Shown here piece by piece: positions 11,278 to 22,874 of a stretch of DNA of 64,000 nt. The stretch comes from Neolentinus lepideus HHB14362 ss-1. Lineage: Eukaryota > Basidiomycota > Agaricomycetes > Gloeophyllales > Gloeophyllaceae. Location: NCBI GenBank assembly GCA_001632425.1, contig KV425554.1, positions 356,634 through 420,633 of the forward strand. Reading direction: 5' to 3'. The notes beneath the pieces were generated by a model, which had not been told where the DNA came from, did no database searches, and saw only the letters and a list, made by a program, of their open reading frames with translations. Each line of letters opens with the position of its first letter. Within the stretch, counting starts at the first letter, position 1. The position numbers and the translations under genes are program-made.

Positions 11278-13196
11278 TTAGGCATGACCGATGACCGCCT
11301 GAGGCTGATACGGCTCCTCCAAATATTTGATATCCTCTTCAGACAATTCGACATGGACGGCCCCTGTGTCACCACAGTTCGATGAGCTCGTGCTCACATA
11401 TAAATGACACATGTACACTTGACGCACCGATAATGTCCTCGAGGTTCTTCAGGCTCGTAGTGCCCACGATGGGCGCCGTCACACCTGATTCAGGAGCAGG
11501 TCAGTGCCTGATGACTACTTGACTGGAGCAGAGAACGAGTGAAGATGCACCGTCTTTCGATAAGCTCCAAGCGGTGGCAACTTGTGCCATGCTGATCCCT
11601 TTCTTCTTCGCTATCTCTTCAACTCTGACGAAATCCCATTTGACATTCAGCCTGCAACTGAGGCTGAGTCTGTGACGTACCTTGATATAATAGCTGGGGT
11701 GCTTGACACCTTAGTGTATCGACCCACGGATCTGAGTCACGGTGAATAAGTGATGAATCAGTCTAGTCTGAGTTACCTGCCAAAGCGAGTGATTTGAATG
11801 TGGAACGCACTTGTCAGTCGCGCCACGCTTGGTATCTTGGTCGAGAGGTCTTGCCAAGAGACCGCGAGCAAGCGGCGAGAAAGGAATGGAGCCGACGCCA
11901 AAGAGCTGAGAAGAACAAGTTACTTAGTCCAGATGATCGACGGCTTATGATGCTCATGACAGGATGCGGAAACGTACCTTGAGCGTCGGGAGCAGTTCCC
12001 GCTCGTCCTCACGGTACAGCAGGCTATGATGGTTCTGCATCGAGATAAAGGGAGTCAGATTGTGGGTGATGGCGTAATCTGGCACAATGTCCCAATCTGA
12101 ATTAGCGTTCTCTTGCAGAATGAAGGCATTTGTTTAGACTGACTCTGCATAGCGTGGACTGTATGGCAGTTGCGGTCCATTTAGTAGTGTCAATACTATA
12201 GTAATCAATTCAGAATCCCACATTGATATGCCCAGCAAGCGCTCATTCCAATATATCGGACCCCTCCGGCTTGCACGACATCGTGCAGTGCTTGCATCTA
12301 TGTCGTAGGGGAGGAGAGTCGGCTGATAAGCTGAATGGAAATCTGCGGAGATGCTTACAGTCTCTTCAATTGGAGTATTGTAATCAAACCGATGACCTAG
12401 GCAGGAACTTCAGAAAGAGAAGCGGAGATAGTCGAACTCGCCGTACACTGAAGAAGGTCGATATAATCAAGCTGGAGACGCTCCAGGCTGTGTTTCACAG
12501 AGTCAAAAATGTGCTTTAACAATTTGCGTCAGTACCCAACGCTCTGCTGAGGACCACATTTGAGCCACCTTGCGACTGAGACCGTGCTGATTAACATATC
12601 CTATGTTGTCGGGAGAGGAAGCGCCCATAACATTCTGCCCGGGCTCCTTGCCGACGGGTCTGTAAACCTATAATGACAAAATATTGTACGTCAATTGGTA
12701 AAACGAGCCCAAAGTTATAGAAATAACCTTGGTCATAACCACTATCTCATCCCTAGGAAGTTGGAGGCGGTTGATTGCTCTTCCCAGCATAATCTCGGAC
12801 ATCCCATTGGAATATGTCTGTGTTGAATGAGTTTCAGTACTCTTTCCATAACTACAGACAGTTGTTGGATTTCACATTGGCCGTGTCAAATGCGTTGATA
12901 CCAGCATCATACCTTCATATCATAATCGAATTCGAGTCAGCTGCACGGTTTGGCTATTAAGATATCACGCACGCAGCTTTTACATGCTTTACAATCTCTT
13001 CTTCGTCTCCAATTACCCAGTCTTGCCATTCGGAGCTGCCATACTGCATCGTGCCGAGAATAATCTTGGACACCTTTAGCCCCGATTTTCCAAGCCTAAC
13101 TAATCATGACCAGAGAGAGAAAGGTAAACATAACTATGAAGGAGCGAAGGGCTTATACTGACCGTATGGCATCTTCTTGACCATGCCAGTAGACAT
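11278..13196 (-). CDS. Aldo/keto reductase, aryl-alcohol dehydrogenase-like
   Basis: NAD(P)H-dependent reduction of aldehydes or ketones in the cytosol; substrate unknown. The gene is cut into about a dozen very short exons, which hides it from simple ORF searches, but joining GT-AG sites gives one open frame. It starts MSTGMVKKMPYG, then LGKSGLKVSKIILGTMQYG. The tetrad is recognisable: Asp in AGINAFDTAN, Tyr in TYSNGMSE, Lys in EIVVMTK, and His in DYIDLLQCHRFD. Later segments include GGVRYIGMSACWAYQ, SIPFSPLARGLLARPL, APIVGTTSLKNLEDIIG and the C-terminal SEEDIKYLEEPYQP. The stop codon is at 11278-11280. The start shares a 414-bp gap with the divergent Spt3 gene. I found no unavoidable stop, so it appears functional. 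Confidence 0.85.
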
Positions 13197-13610
13197 TCTA
13201 GTCGCAAGAGATGAAGTCAAGAAATCAGGCAAGGTCAAGGGGAGACGTTCGTAAATGAACAGTTAATATGCGATATTGTATACGCTAGTGCCGTATCTTC
13301 GGGGTTCCGTCGTTCGCAGCCTATTATAATCGCAGAGCTCTGCACGTCCGTCACTGGATTTCATCTTGGGCGACGAAAGCACGACTCCATCGGCCAGGAT
13401 AGATTCTGAGACAACGCTGGGGAATTCCTACAGGCTGGGGGTTGGGACAGGCCATGTTCAAGTCGCAAGACTGAAGGCCGCTTTCTAAATGTCAAATAAT
13501 AAATCGACATCCGGTGATTACAGTGACTTGGCACACCGGTCATTCATGTGACTGTGACAACTGTGGCTCGTATTGCGCTCTTGCATGCTGTTCCACGAGA
13601 TTCAGTCTGA
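13197..13610. promoter_or_regulatory. Shared upstream region of aldo/keto reductase (-) and Spt3 (+)
   Basis: Divergent start codons face each other across 414 bp. No clear TATA box or repeat was seen. A promoter role is inferred from layout only. Confidence 0.45.
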
Positions 13611-14926
13611 ATGGCCGCCCTCAAGAAGAGCAACTCTGGTCAGGATTCTGTTCTGACCAGAGAATACAAATATACCCAGGAAATCTCCCAAATGGTAGGT
13701 CTCGTCAGTCTCCTGTGGGACTTGTGGGACTAGGAGTAAGGGCTGAAAGGGCGCAGATGTTCGTTTTTGGAGAAGTGCAAGACCCCAATCCTGAGACAGT
13801 TAATCTTGTCGAGGACATTGTTCGTAGCCAATTGATTGAACTCGTGAGTTTCTCCAGGCATTAGGGCTACTCTAGGCGGTTGACGTTGGCGGTAGATCGT
13901 GCAAGCACGAGCACTGGCGAACCGCCGCGGTGCCCGGTACCTTTCAGCCGAGGACCTCATATTTCTCATCCGACATGACAGAGGGAAGGTTAACAGACTA
14001 CGGACATATCTGTCTTGGAAGGACGTTCGGAAGCATGCGAAGGATCAGGGTGGAGATGGCGGCGCAGGAGTGGAAGTGGAAGCCCTCGATGATGGACCTG
14101 ACGGTCAGTCGTGGTACAAACCTTGAACCGTAATCCTTCTGAACATATCTTCAAGACAAACTTACCGCCAAGGCACAGAAGATAACTGTGAAGCTTCCGT
14201 GGGAGATCATGACTATCTACGCGGAAGTTCTCCCGACTGACGATGAAGAGGATGAGGAGGATATCGAGGCCCACGAGGCGTCTATTCAGCGACTAAAGGT
14301 TGGTTTGTCAGGGCACAATATACTTTCATCTCACTCCATCCTTCGTAGGAAGCGGACGATGCTACGAAAGAAATGACGCGAGAAGAGTACCAGCACTATT
14401 CGGACTGCCGACAAGCATCCTTCACATATCGGAAAGGTCAGAGGAGTCTTGTAGGTAGTTCAAGCGCGATACTGACCTCCATTTAGCGAAGCGATTCAAA
14501 GATTTCCTGAACCTTCCCTCCCACCTCGACCTCAAAGCCAACGACGACACCGTAGACATAGTCGGCTTCCTTGCCTTCGAGATGGTCCGTGCCCTCACCA
14601 TTGGTGGGCTCGATGTCAAAAAATCCCTCGAAGAATCCTACCTCCTTGAAGACCACAGTGCCTCCCCCGTCCTGGGTAAACGAAAAGCCTGCGGGGGCAT
14701 CGACCAGAGCAACAAGCGTCGGCGTGAGGACTCCCCCGACCGCGAAGACTATACCCTCCCGGCCTCCTCGCTGTTTTTGGCACCACCTGAATCAAGAACA
14801 CCTCTTCGACCTGAGCACATCCAAGACGCTTTCGCACGCATGCAATTCGACTGGGCTCATCACCGCTCCGCAGGCGTGCACAACTGGCGCGGCGGCCTTG
14901 TAAGGACCCGAGTCAGTCTCATCTAA
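13611..14926 (+). CDS. SPT3: Spt3, SAGA complex subunit with paired histone folds
   Basis: Subunit of the SAGA co-activator that contacts TBP and helps place it at promoters. Six exons (13611-13694, 13757-13843, 13896-14109, 14156-14298, 14349-14436, 14487-14926) join in frame. The first histone fold includes EYKYTQEISQMMFVFGEV, IVRSQLIELIVQARALANRR and GARYLSAEDLIFLIRHD, followed by RLRTYLSWKDVRKHAKD. A linker with KLPWEIMTIYAEVLP leads to the second histone-fold half, KRFKDFLNLPSHLDLK and VDIVGFLAFEMVRALT, and ends in HIQDAFARMQFDW. The start at 13611 (MAALKKSNSGQD) is the first ATG in frame before the conserved block. The C-terminal region carries a basic KRRRED segment. It converges with DDI1, 135 bp apart. 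Confidence 0.92.
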
Positions 14927-15061
14927 CTTGCATGTATGCATATATTGGAAGAAGAGCTATTGTACAGTAGACTGTGTATTTATTCCATTGTCAGATTTAT
15001 TTGTATCGCTACAGATTTGTTCAGATCGGTATGTTTAATAACTCTCGCTTGTCGCATCGCG

Positions 15062-16659
15062 CTATTGGAACAGAAGCGACGCCGCAACGTCAATGTTGCC
15101 CGCCGCAGCCTCGAGAGAGCTTATTGCCAGGTCCCTCGTCGCGCCTAAATTCATAAGCGTTTGAATTGCCTCCTCTGAGAAGTGTGTAGGTTGGGGCAGC
15201 TGCCCACGACCAGCGCCAGTGGGTGCAGGTGCTGCGCCGAGTGTGTTGCCAGCCCCCGGGAATGGTTGGCTTGGCGTGGGACCGCTCGTAGAGGAAGGGC
15301 TGGCGCCTGGAGTGCTCTCCGCACCACCGGCATCCATGATACGCGCCTTGTCGGGAAGCTCATGCTCTGCGAGAAACTTAACTTCGCGACCCTGGATGCG
15401 GAGTACATTCTTTTCCAAGTCGATGCAGGCCTGGTGGGCTTTAAGCATGTCCAGACCAAACAGAAGATCGACGTCCCGACCCTGTGGCTCCTATGTTAGA
15501 TAGTAAACTTTCTTCTGGAGGGCAAGCGGCGTACCTCCATGACGGTGAAGGAACATGGTAAGAACAGGTCAGCGACCTTCATCTGAGCACTATGGATCCT
15601 GCCCAAGATTTTGGCAGTCCCAACCCCTCGTGCAATGCCGGCGAAGCGCTTGTCCAAAAGCCGCATTAATCTACAGACCAACAAGATGCTTAGAATGCGT
15701 TGATCAGTGGATGATAGAAGACCGTACCCGCAATTCTCCGCGCACTCCGGGCTCACTAGAAATTGCAATTGAGCCCCAGGTGTCACGGTATGTATGAGAA
15801 AAACGAACTGATAGTCTGTTGCGCTCCACTGTCCACAAACGCCTTGATCGCGGTCCCATTCACTTCAACCGGAACGCTATAAAGGTTCAGACATCGCATC
15901 GACCCGGTCACGAACACGAAAACCTACTAAAGCATAGTCACTCGCCCAAAGCTCTCCGGCGAATACTCAAGTGCATGCTCCAAGTTCTCCATGATAGCCT
16001 GCTGCCTGATCACCTCCTCTATCCGCCTCTGCGCCTCGACATCGTACGGATCTGCGTGTAGCTGCTCCATCTCTCGCTGCCGCTGCAGCTCCGCCTCACG
16101 CATCCGATCTTGAGTCTGTCTGAGCAGCTCGGCGAAACGCGCTGGATCAGATTGGGCGGCAGCAGCCAGCTCAGGATTTGACTAGAAACAGTGGTTCAGG
16201 ATTTCGCGACCCTAAAACGATCGAGACATCACTTGCCTCTCGTATTTGCTGCATCATCTGGGGATCTCCTAGTAGCTGTAGCCGCATCATTTCTGCATCT
16301 TGAGGGATCTCCCTTTCGAAACCATTACGTCCATTCACTCATAACATATCGATCAACTATTAACGCACCTCCCCGCTGCCCGGACTTTCCGTCGTAATAG
16401 TAGCATCGCGTTCTCCCCCACGCCGAGGTCCCTCATAGTTGCTTTCCCATTAGTGAGCTCTCTATTCTCGTAAAATATGCTCTGTTCGTCGACGGGTACG
16501 CCGGACTACATATACTTCAATATAACACACCTCGGGTCAGTATACGGAGAGCAGACTTACCTCAGCCTCAAGGAGCGCCATAACATTCTCGAGCTCCATA
16601 GTCGGGTCTATCTCAACCCCGTACGTCTGTCCGAGATCGTTCACAAACGTGAGCTGCAT
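15062..16659 (-). CDS. DDI1: Ddi1, ubiquitin-like/UBA shuttle with retroviral-type aspartic protease domain
   Basis: Cytosolic and nuclear shuttle that binds ubiquitinated proteins and the proteasome and has an aspartyl protease fold. An N-terminal ubiquitin-like domain starts [16 protein letters not shown], interrupted after LLEAE by a GT-AG intron. A helical, Gln/Arg-rich middle follows ([20 protein letters not shown] region, about 16020-16180). The protease domain has [19 protein letters not shown], with the catalytic DSGA, and later [20 protein letters not shown]. The C-terminus is a UBA domain, [18 protein letters not shown] to AASLLFQ. The start ATG at 16657-16659 begins exactly where the ubiquitin-like fold begins. 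Multiple short introns split the frame between 15450 and 16540. All three domains are present in the usual order. Confidence 0.92.
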
Positions 16660-17091
16660 GGTAGATGAGGAGACCAGGAATGATAGGGCTAGTGGATGTA
16701 TTGTCCAAACTTTCTCGCGTTCTGGGCGGTCACGGCCGCACTGTCGACGAAAAACAAAACAAGTCTTGTGGAGTCTAAAGCAAGCATGGCGTTCATTTAT
16801 GCAGGGCACTGGGACTGCGTGCACACGGGTATTATACAGCAGAGAAAGTACTAGAAGGCGTATAACACAGCATGACTATGATGGGAGGACGCGTCGCGTC
16901 CGAACGGGTACGCGCTGCAGACTATAGTTAAGATTACGCGTCTTGAATGTAGCACGTGTTTCTAATTAGACACGACATGCTCAGTGCGGCATACCTTTGC
17001 GCCCTGACAAGTGGCTGCGAGCGATAGAGGAGCTGAGACACGAGTAAGACAAGAATCGGAGAATGGTGCAAATCATGCAACTCACAATCTT
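16660..17091. other. Intergenic between DDI1 start and ATG29-like stop (both minus strand)
   Basis: 432 bp with no coding signal. It presumably holds the DDI1 promoter and the 3' end of the next gene. No repeat seen. Confidence 0.45.
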
Positions 17092-18385
17092 GAGCCACCT
17101 CCCTTGACATTGGACATATTGGACATCAAAGCACTCTCCAGAGCCGAAGCAGACAGACTTGCATCTGTGTCGCCGTCGAGTTAGATTTCATTATTGGCAT
17201 TTGTCGAAGAGACCCACCGCTGATGTCACTGAAGCTCGAAGCAGAAGAGCCATGGTTACTACTCTTCTCGCTGCTCGTCCGTTTCGCCGCAATGGGCATA
17301 GTCGCATATCTCATATGCGAATGTCCACGAGCACTTCGATGAGACACAGCCGGGGGGCTAGTCGATTTACCAGGGGACATGTGTTTATTGATGGGGACGG
17401 GCGACCCCCGCTGTGACTCTGGAGGCGGTGAAGGGATGGATGGGATAGAGCCTTGCGGAGAACTCGTGCTTGACAAGCTCTGGCTTCTGTCACTGGGAGC
17501 TGCGCGAGATGTGGAATCCACAGGCTGCAGTCTCGGGGAGAGAAGTCCAATCCGTCCGCGGTCGACTTCTTTCCCCTTATCTCGAGACAGGGGAGAACGA
17601 ACCAAGCCAATGCTATCGTTTGTCATGATCCTCTGCAGATCTTGGAGTTTCCGCTTCAGGGCTTCCTGGTCTTCCATTTCCCTCTCCGCTCTGGCTGCCT
17701 CTTCATCCGACTCTCCTTCATCGTCCGACGAACCTGACGGCGAAGGAGGGCTGAGAGGCGGATGACTGCGTTTAGCAGGTCCACGCAATGTGATGGTAGA
17801 TGAGGAAGAAGTCTTGTATGGACGACTAGGCAGGGAACTCAGTCGTGCGCGTGCACCGACAGGCGTAGACAGTCTAGTGGAAGATGACAGCCTGCCGCCA
17901 CCCATTCTACTGGATGTTCGGCGCACTAAGGAGGGCTTGTCGATGATGTTAGGAAAATATTCAGTGTTCTTGCTTGTCCCCTGCCCAGACGTAGGGCTAA
18001 GAGCCCCCGTGATGTCTTGTAATCCACGCAGGTCTTGCTCGTATCTTGTCTGTGCTCGGTAGAGCAGGTACGGCAAGGGAACTTGGAGATGCGCAGCTAA
18101 TCCTTTCCCTAGCGACAATGTGCATATTAACATAACTCTAGAATCTCGTGGCGTTCATGATCGTGCTCACAATCCGTCCCTCCACTATCTGCAGCGCGCG
18201 ACCTTGCTATTACTTCCCAGAGGATATTCTCCTTCTCAGTTGTCCATTCTATCTAAGCTTTCAGCATATCAGGCAGGTCTATTAGAAGCATGACCAGCGC
18301 TCACCTTTGGCGGATTTGGAGGCGCATCTTCCGGGCGGTTGTACGGTAAACGTATGATCACACGGACATTGGGTGCCGTGGCCAT
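17092..18385 (-). CDS. ATG29: Atg29-like autophagy protein with long Ser-rich tail
   Basis: Atg29 works with Atg17 and Atg31 at the phagophore assembly site in yeast. The conserved N-terminal domain is recovered from three exons: VRVIIRLPYNRPEDAP, then IEWTTEKENILWEVIARS, then LAAHLQVPLPYLLYRAQTRY. This order and spacing fit the Atg29 N-terminal domain. The rest is low-complexity: Ser/Pro/Arg-rich segments, an acidic patch (SDDEGESDEEAARAEREMED) that runs into a short charged, possibly coiled-coil segment, and a C-terminus reading SALESALMSNMSNVKGGG after an intron with a GTGGGT donor. Start at 18385 (MATAPNVRV), stop at 17092-17094. The tail is much longer than the conserved domain. The call rests on the N-terminal domain only. 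Confidence 0.78.
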
Positions 18386-18659
18386 GACACTGTCGGGCAG
18401 TAATATGGCGGATGGAAGGTTAGTTCTCAAGGACTTGCAGAGTCCGAGTCCATCGACATGGAGCAGGGTCGGTCAAGCGGACACGGCGCCGTGGTGAGGA
18501 TACTAGTCTGAGCAAGACTTTGTAACTGGCGCCGTACGGCACGTCCGAATCTCCCGTCGATACATTTCAGACTACAGCCTCCATGTTTCCATTTGCTACA
18601 AGAACCACGACGCCTGCCTTGCATAAGTGTATCTCTACTCAACATCAACACTGTATGCG
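18386..18659. promoter_or_regulatory. Divergent promoter gap, ATG29-like (-) and IMPACT/YIH1 (+)
   Basis: 274 bp between two diverging start codons. A regulatory role is inferred from layout; no motif is claimed. Confidence 0.4.
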
Positions 18660-19973
18660 ATGGATCCAGAGCTGCAGGATCTCATAGACAGGCTCTCTGA
18701 GGATCCTGAACGCGACCATGTGGTTATGGAAATACAAGGTATGCACGGAGTACATTCATTGACCTCCTTCATCTGTGTGACTGCCCAAAGTTTTGCAGTC
18801 TATCTTCGGGGATGATACGGTCAAGATGTTTCACCCGTCTCAGGAGGATGCCAGCCATAGCAATCATTACAGCGAGAGCAACGGGAAGATTCGCTACGAA
18901 GTGACTCTCAAGTGAGGAACTTCACGCTGCCCTCGACGTAGCTTCACACTGATTGAACCAGTTTATCTCCGCACGATGATGTATCAATCCGAGTGTTGGT
19001 TACATTACCCTCGTCCTATCCCGCATCTTCCCCTCCCCAATTACAACTGTTGTCACGCTACATCGGTGCTTTCGGGGTAGATTCAGACCTCTTTGGGGCC
19101 GTCCTCAAGACGTACATGTCAATCACCGGCGTGGAATTCATTCCAGATACTGTCTGCGTATTCGATGGCCTCCAAAACGTCCTCGAACGCTGTGTTGGCT
19201 GGTACGAAGATCGGCTGACGGCCGAAAAAGCCGCAGAATTGATGCGGGAAGATCTTGAGAGTCATCAGGAAAGCCATTCCGTATCCTCTGCCAATCGCAG
19301 AGCCCAAGTCAATGGACACGGAAATGGGGGTGGTACACAGCCCGTCTCTCTTCCCCCCGGTGTCCAGATGTTTACCGCTGAGCCGATCACGGATCGCAAG
19401 AGTTCCTTTGTCGGCAGATCTTTTAAATTATCGGATCCATCGCAGGTACTGCCTCTATCGTATTGAATGTATTGTCTTCGGTGGTGCTATAACGCCTTCC
19501 GCCCCATCCAGGTCCCAGATATCCTGAATTACTTGATGTCTGATCGACGGATAGCACGCGCCGCCCACCCCATCATCAATGCGTGGAAATGTCAAGTAGG
19601 AAATGTCTTGCATCAGGGTATGTCAAGATCCTTGTCACCCTCATCGGAATAAATTCAGTTGCCGCTCCCTGGACAGACAATGATGATGACGACGAAACAG
19701 CTGCCGGCGGAAGGATAGCGCACCTCCTCCATATTCTCGTAAGGATCCATCTCATCTTCTATCTATCGCTCGATACATTTCTTATCTTTCATTGTTCATC
19801 AGGAAGTAAACAACGTATTAGTTGTCGTAACTCGCTATTGGGGCGGGATTCTCCTAGGACCTGATCGATTCAAACACATCAATCAGGCCGCGCGCAATGC
19901 CCTCGAAATGGGCGGCTTCCTAGACACACCGGACTCCAAGAAGAACACCGGGCGAGGAAAGAGACGAAGTTAG
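18660..19973 (+). CDS. YIH1: IMPACT/Yih1 homologue (RWD plus UPF0029 domain), inhibitor of Gcn2 activation
   Basis: In yeast and mammals this protein binds Gcn1 through its RWD domain and damps Gcn2 signalling under amino-acid starvation; it also binds actin. Six exons: 18660-18738, 18791-18911, 18962-19445, 19512-19617, 19659-19738 and 19803-19973. The RWD part includes EIQVLQSIFGDDTVKM, SIRVLVTLPSSYPASSPP and a tail segment around VGWYEDRLTAEKA. The C-terminal Impact_N/UPF0029 domain has SSFVGRSFKL, RAAHPIINAWK, DNDDDDETAAGGRIAHLLHI and VVVTRYWGGILLGPDRFKHI, which match the family strongly. The protein ends in a basic GRGKRRS. The acceptor at 18790 (AAAG), not the nearby TTTTGCAG, keeps the frame open. 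Confidence 0.9.
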
Positions 19974-20184
19974 CACCAAACGTTGAACGGCGATATTAAT
20001 GAACCTGTGGCCGGGACGCTCTACGGGTGTCAAACGTAATACTTTGGATAACCGGATCTCAATGAACAGAAGTCTTGCATAGCCTTGTATACTATATTAC
20101 AGATACGTGTCCCAAATATTGCTACATACAATTGCACATTCGGCAGAGCATCTCACCATCATCAAGCAGTTGTTTTGATTTGTT

Positions 20185-22519
20185 TCACAATCCTCCGAAA
20201 GCGATGAACTTCGTGTTCATGTACTCGTCAATTCCATGGGACCCTTCACGACCTGTGTAGAATTGACAAGAACAAGATCATCATGAGCACTTTGAGATAT
20301 CACGACAACCAACATATCATGTCTAGACTTACCAAGTCCGCTCTCCTTAACTCCTCCGAACGGAATTACAGCCTGACTGATCAACCCCGTGTTCGTACCC
20401 ACCATTCCCACCTCCAACGCCTCCGCGACCCTCCACACCCTCCCCACATCCCTCGAGTAGAAGTATCCCGCCAGTCCCACGTCCGTGTTGTTAGCCATCT
20501 TGATCACCTCTTCCTCCGTCTCGAACTTCACGAGAGCGGCGACGGGCCCGAACGTCTCCTCATCGTTAATGAGTGCGTTCGAGGGAACATCTGACAAGAC
20601 GGTGGGTGCGTAGAAGTGGCCTGGGCCCTCGATGCGCTTGCCACCGATGAGAACTTGGGCACCACGCGAGACCGCGTCGTCGACATGCCGGGTGACTTTC
20701 TCGATAGCCTTCTCGTGGATTAACGGACCATGTGTTCTATCGGATTCGCACAATGTACATTAGTCGCCGCTCCGCATATCCAAGGTAGACAAATATATAT
20801 AGACTCACGTCTTCTCCTCAAGCCCGTTCCCGACCTTGAACTGCGCGACCTTGTCCGCCAACTTGGACGCAAAGTCCGCATATACCGAAGACTGCACATA
20901 AATCCTATTCGCGCACACGCAAGTCTGTCCGGTGCCACGGAACTTGCAGGCAATAGCACCTTCGCAACTACCTCAGTTCACGAATACTTCAGTACGGTCT
21001 GGGAGTCACCGACCTTCGACAGCGGCGTCGATATCCGCATCCGCGAACACGATGAACGGAGCGTTCCCACCAGCCTCGATGGAGACCCTAGAATGCATCG
21101 GTCAGACCAAAGATCACGAATCGCATGATGCGTACTTTTTCAGCGTAGACGAAGCCATCCCGTATAGCATCTTCGCGACAGGCGTAGATCCAGTGAACGA
21201 AACCTTCTTGACGATCTTGTTCTCGCACATCTCCCGGCCGACCTCGCTCACGTTCTTCTGTGTTGGGACAATGTTGATTACGCCTGATGGTACGCCTGCA
21301 CGACTCGCGAGCTGTTCAGTCCACGTACGTGTGAGTACGAAGTGAATTTGCAATAGAGTTGTGTATATGTATGTCTCGTACCTCAGCTAAAGCGAGAGCG
21401 GAGAACGGCGTCTCGGGCGGAGGCTTGATGACAGCCGTACAACCAGCTGCTAGTGCAGCACACAGTTTCCTTGTGATCATGGCCGAGGGGAAGTTCCAGG
21501 GTGTCAGGATCGACCTTCAGGTATCATACGTATCATCATGAGCCGTGATAGTGCTTTGTATCAGACTGACCAGACCTACACAACACCTACGGTCATGCAT
21601 GTAGTTAGACTGAATGAGATCGACAAGACAGAGACGCACCAATAGGTTGCTTCACAACAACGTTCCGTATGTGAGGGAATGGAGAAGGAATGACCTCTGT
21701 AGGAATGTGAGTCAATGACAAGCGTTTTCAGCCACATCATCTACCTCCGTATGTTCGAACAGCTTCTTCGGCTATAGAGACCACTTGAGTTCTGGTCTTC
21801 ACTGAATTATCGTACGTTCTTACCAAACCACTGCATGCACATCAGCGAAATAAAATATAATGAGTTGAGTGCCTTTTCACCTCGAGGAATGAAGAGCTGT
21901 ATAAATGTTCACCCTACAAGACTATTAGCGATATACATGTATGGGTTGTTGTATCTGATGCATTCACCTTTGCCTCCAGAAGTCCTTTACCGTTTTCTAA
22001 TGTCTACGTTTATCGGTGAAATGGAAGCGGCTGGTTATCAACGTGCTCCTCACAATAATCCTCGCCAGATCATCCGTATTCTCCTGCATAAGCGTATAGA
22101 ACGCCATCAGAATGTCATGCCGTTGCTTTATATTGTTTCAGCGTTTTATGTCATCATACGAAAAAGTATTGCTGACCTTGGCAGTAGTCTTGCTCCAAGA
22201 CTTGAACGCCTTCGCGGCAGCCTCGATCGCCTCCTTCGTCTCCTGTAACCCCATCTCAGGTACGGTGCCGAGCTCCTCATCGTTAGCGGGGTCTGAGAGT
22301 GTGTTGTTATTGGCATCCAGACACTGTAACCGACGTAGGTCCTGCTCACTGGTAACAGTAATCTTTCCGCCGTCTTTCGCGTCCACCCACTGCCCATCAA
22401 TGAGCCCTTGGTTCTTGATGAGGCTCGGGTCTTTCAATCCCCACTGCATATGTCTTATGTCAAGCAACTCGAAATTTCTTGACCTTACCACTCACTGAGG
22501 ATCCAGTCGTACTAGCCAT
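20185..22519 (-). CDS. UGA2: Succinate-semialdehyde dehydrogenase (ALDH family)
   Basis: Oxidises succinate semialdehyde to succinate with NAD(P)+, the last step of the GABA shunt. Short exons from the ATG at 22519 ([12 protein letters not shown]) join in frame. Landmarks in order: [103 protein letters not shown], the catalytic-Glu motif (SIEAGGNAP here, usually ELGG), the catalytic-Cys motif [30 protein letters not shown] and the C-terminal [13 protein letters not shown]. The GQTCVCANR form is typical of the succinate-semialdehyde subgroup. The stop is at 20185-20187, converging with the IMPACT gene 211 bp away. No mitochondrial presequence is obvious. Confidence 0.9.
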
Positions 22520-22874
22520 TCTCAACAGCACCAAGCTCGGTGTCCGCGCTAGGGTACGTGTCTTGAGATATATAAGTGAATTATAGGATCCCACACGCAA
22601 CGCGCGCATCCTGGCAGACAAGGTTATGCAGATGCAACCGTTAACTGCTGAGTTCAGCGGCAGATAAATACGGCATTGAACCGGGACGCGTTGGGTTCTC
22701 AATGACCTCATCGTGTCCTTCAATGGGCACGTGACTACCGCTCTGACACACGTGATCCTGGCGCGTACAGGAAATTGGATTCCAAGTTGTACATGAGAAG
22801 GGTAACCAACTACTATCGTACACACACATCATTACAAGCTTCCCCATCCGTGTTCCAATCCATGACGACAGAAA
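22520..22874. promoter_or_regulatory. Upstream region of succinate-semialdehyde dehydrogenase
   Basis: 355 bp between the SSADH start and the stop of the next minus-strand gene. It contains one palindromic E-box, CACGTG at 22728-22733, followed by AC. Whether a bHLH factor uses it is inference. Confidence 0.4.

Noticed and set aside
11278..13196. Aldo/keto reductase taken for a pseudogene because no long frame covers it
   Set aside because: Joining about a dozen short exons at GT-AG sites restores all the catalytic residues and the C-terminus.
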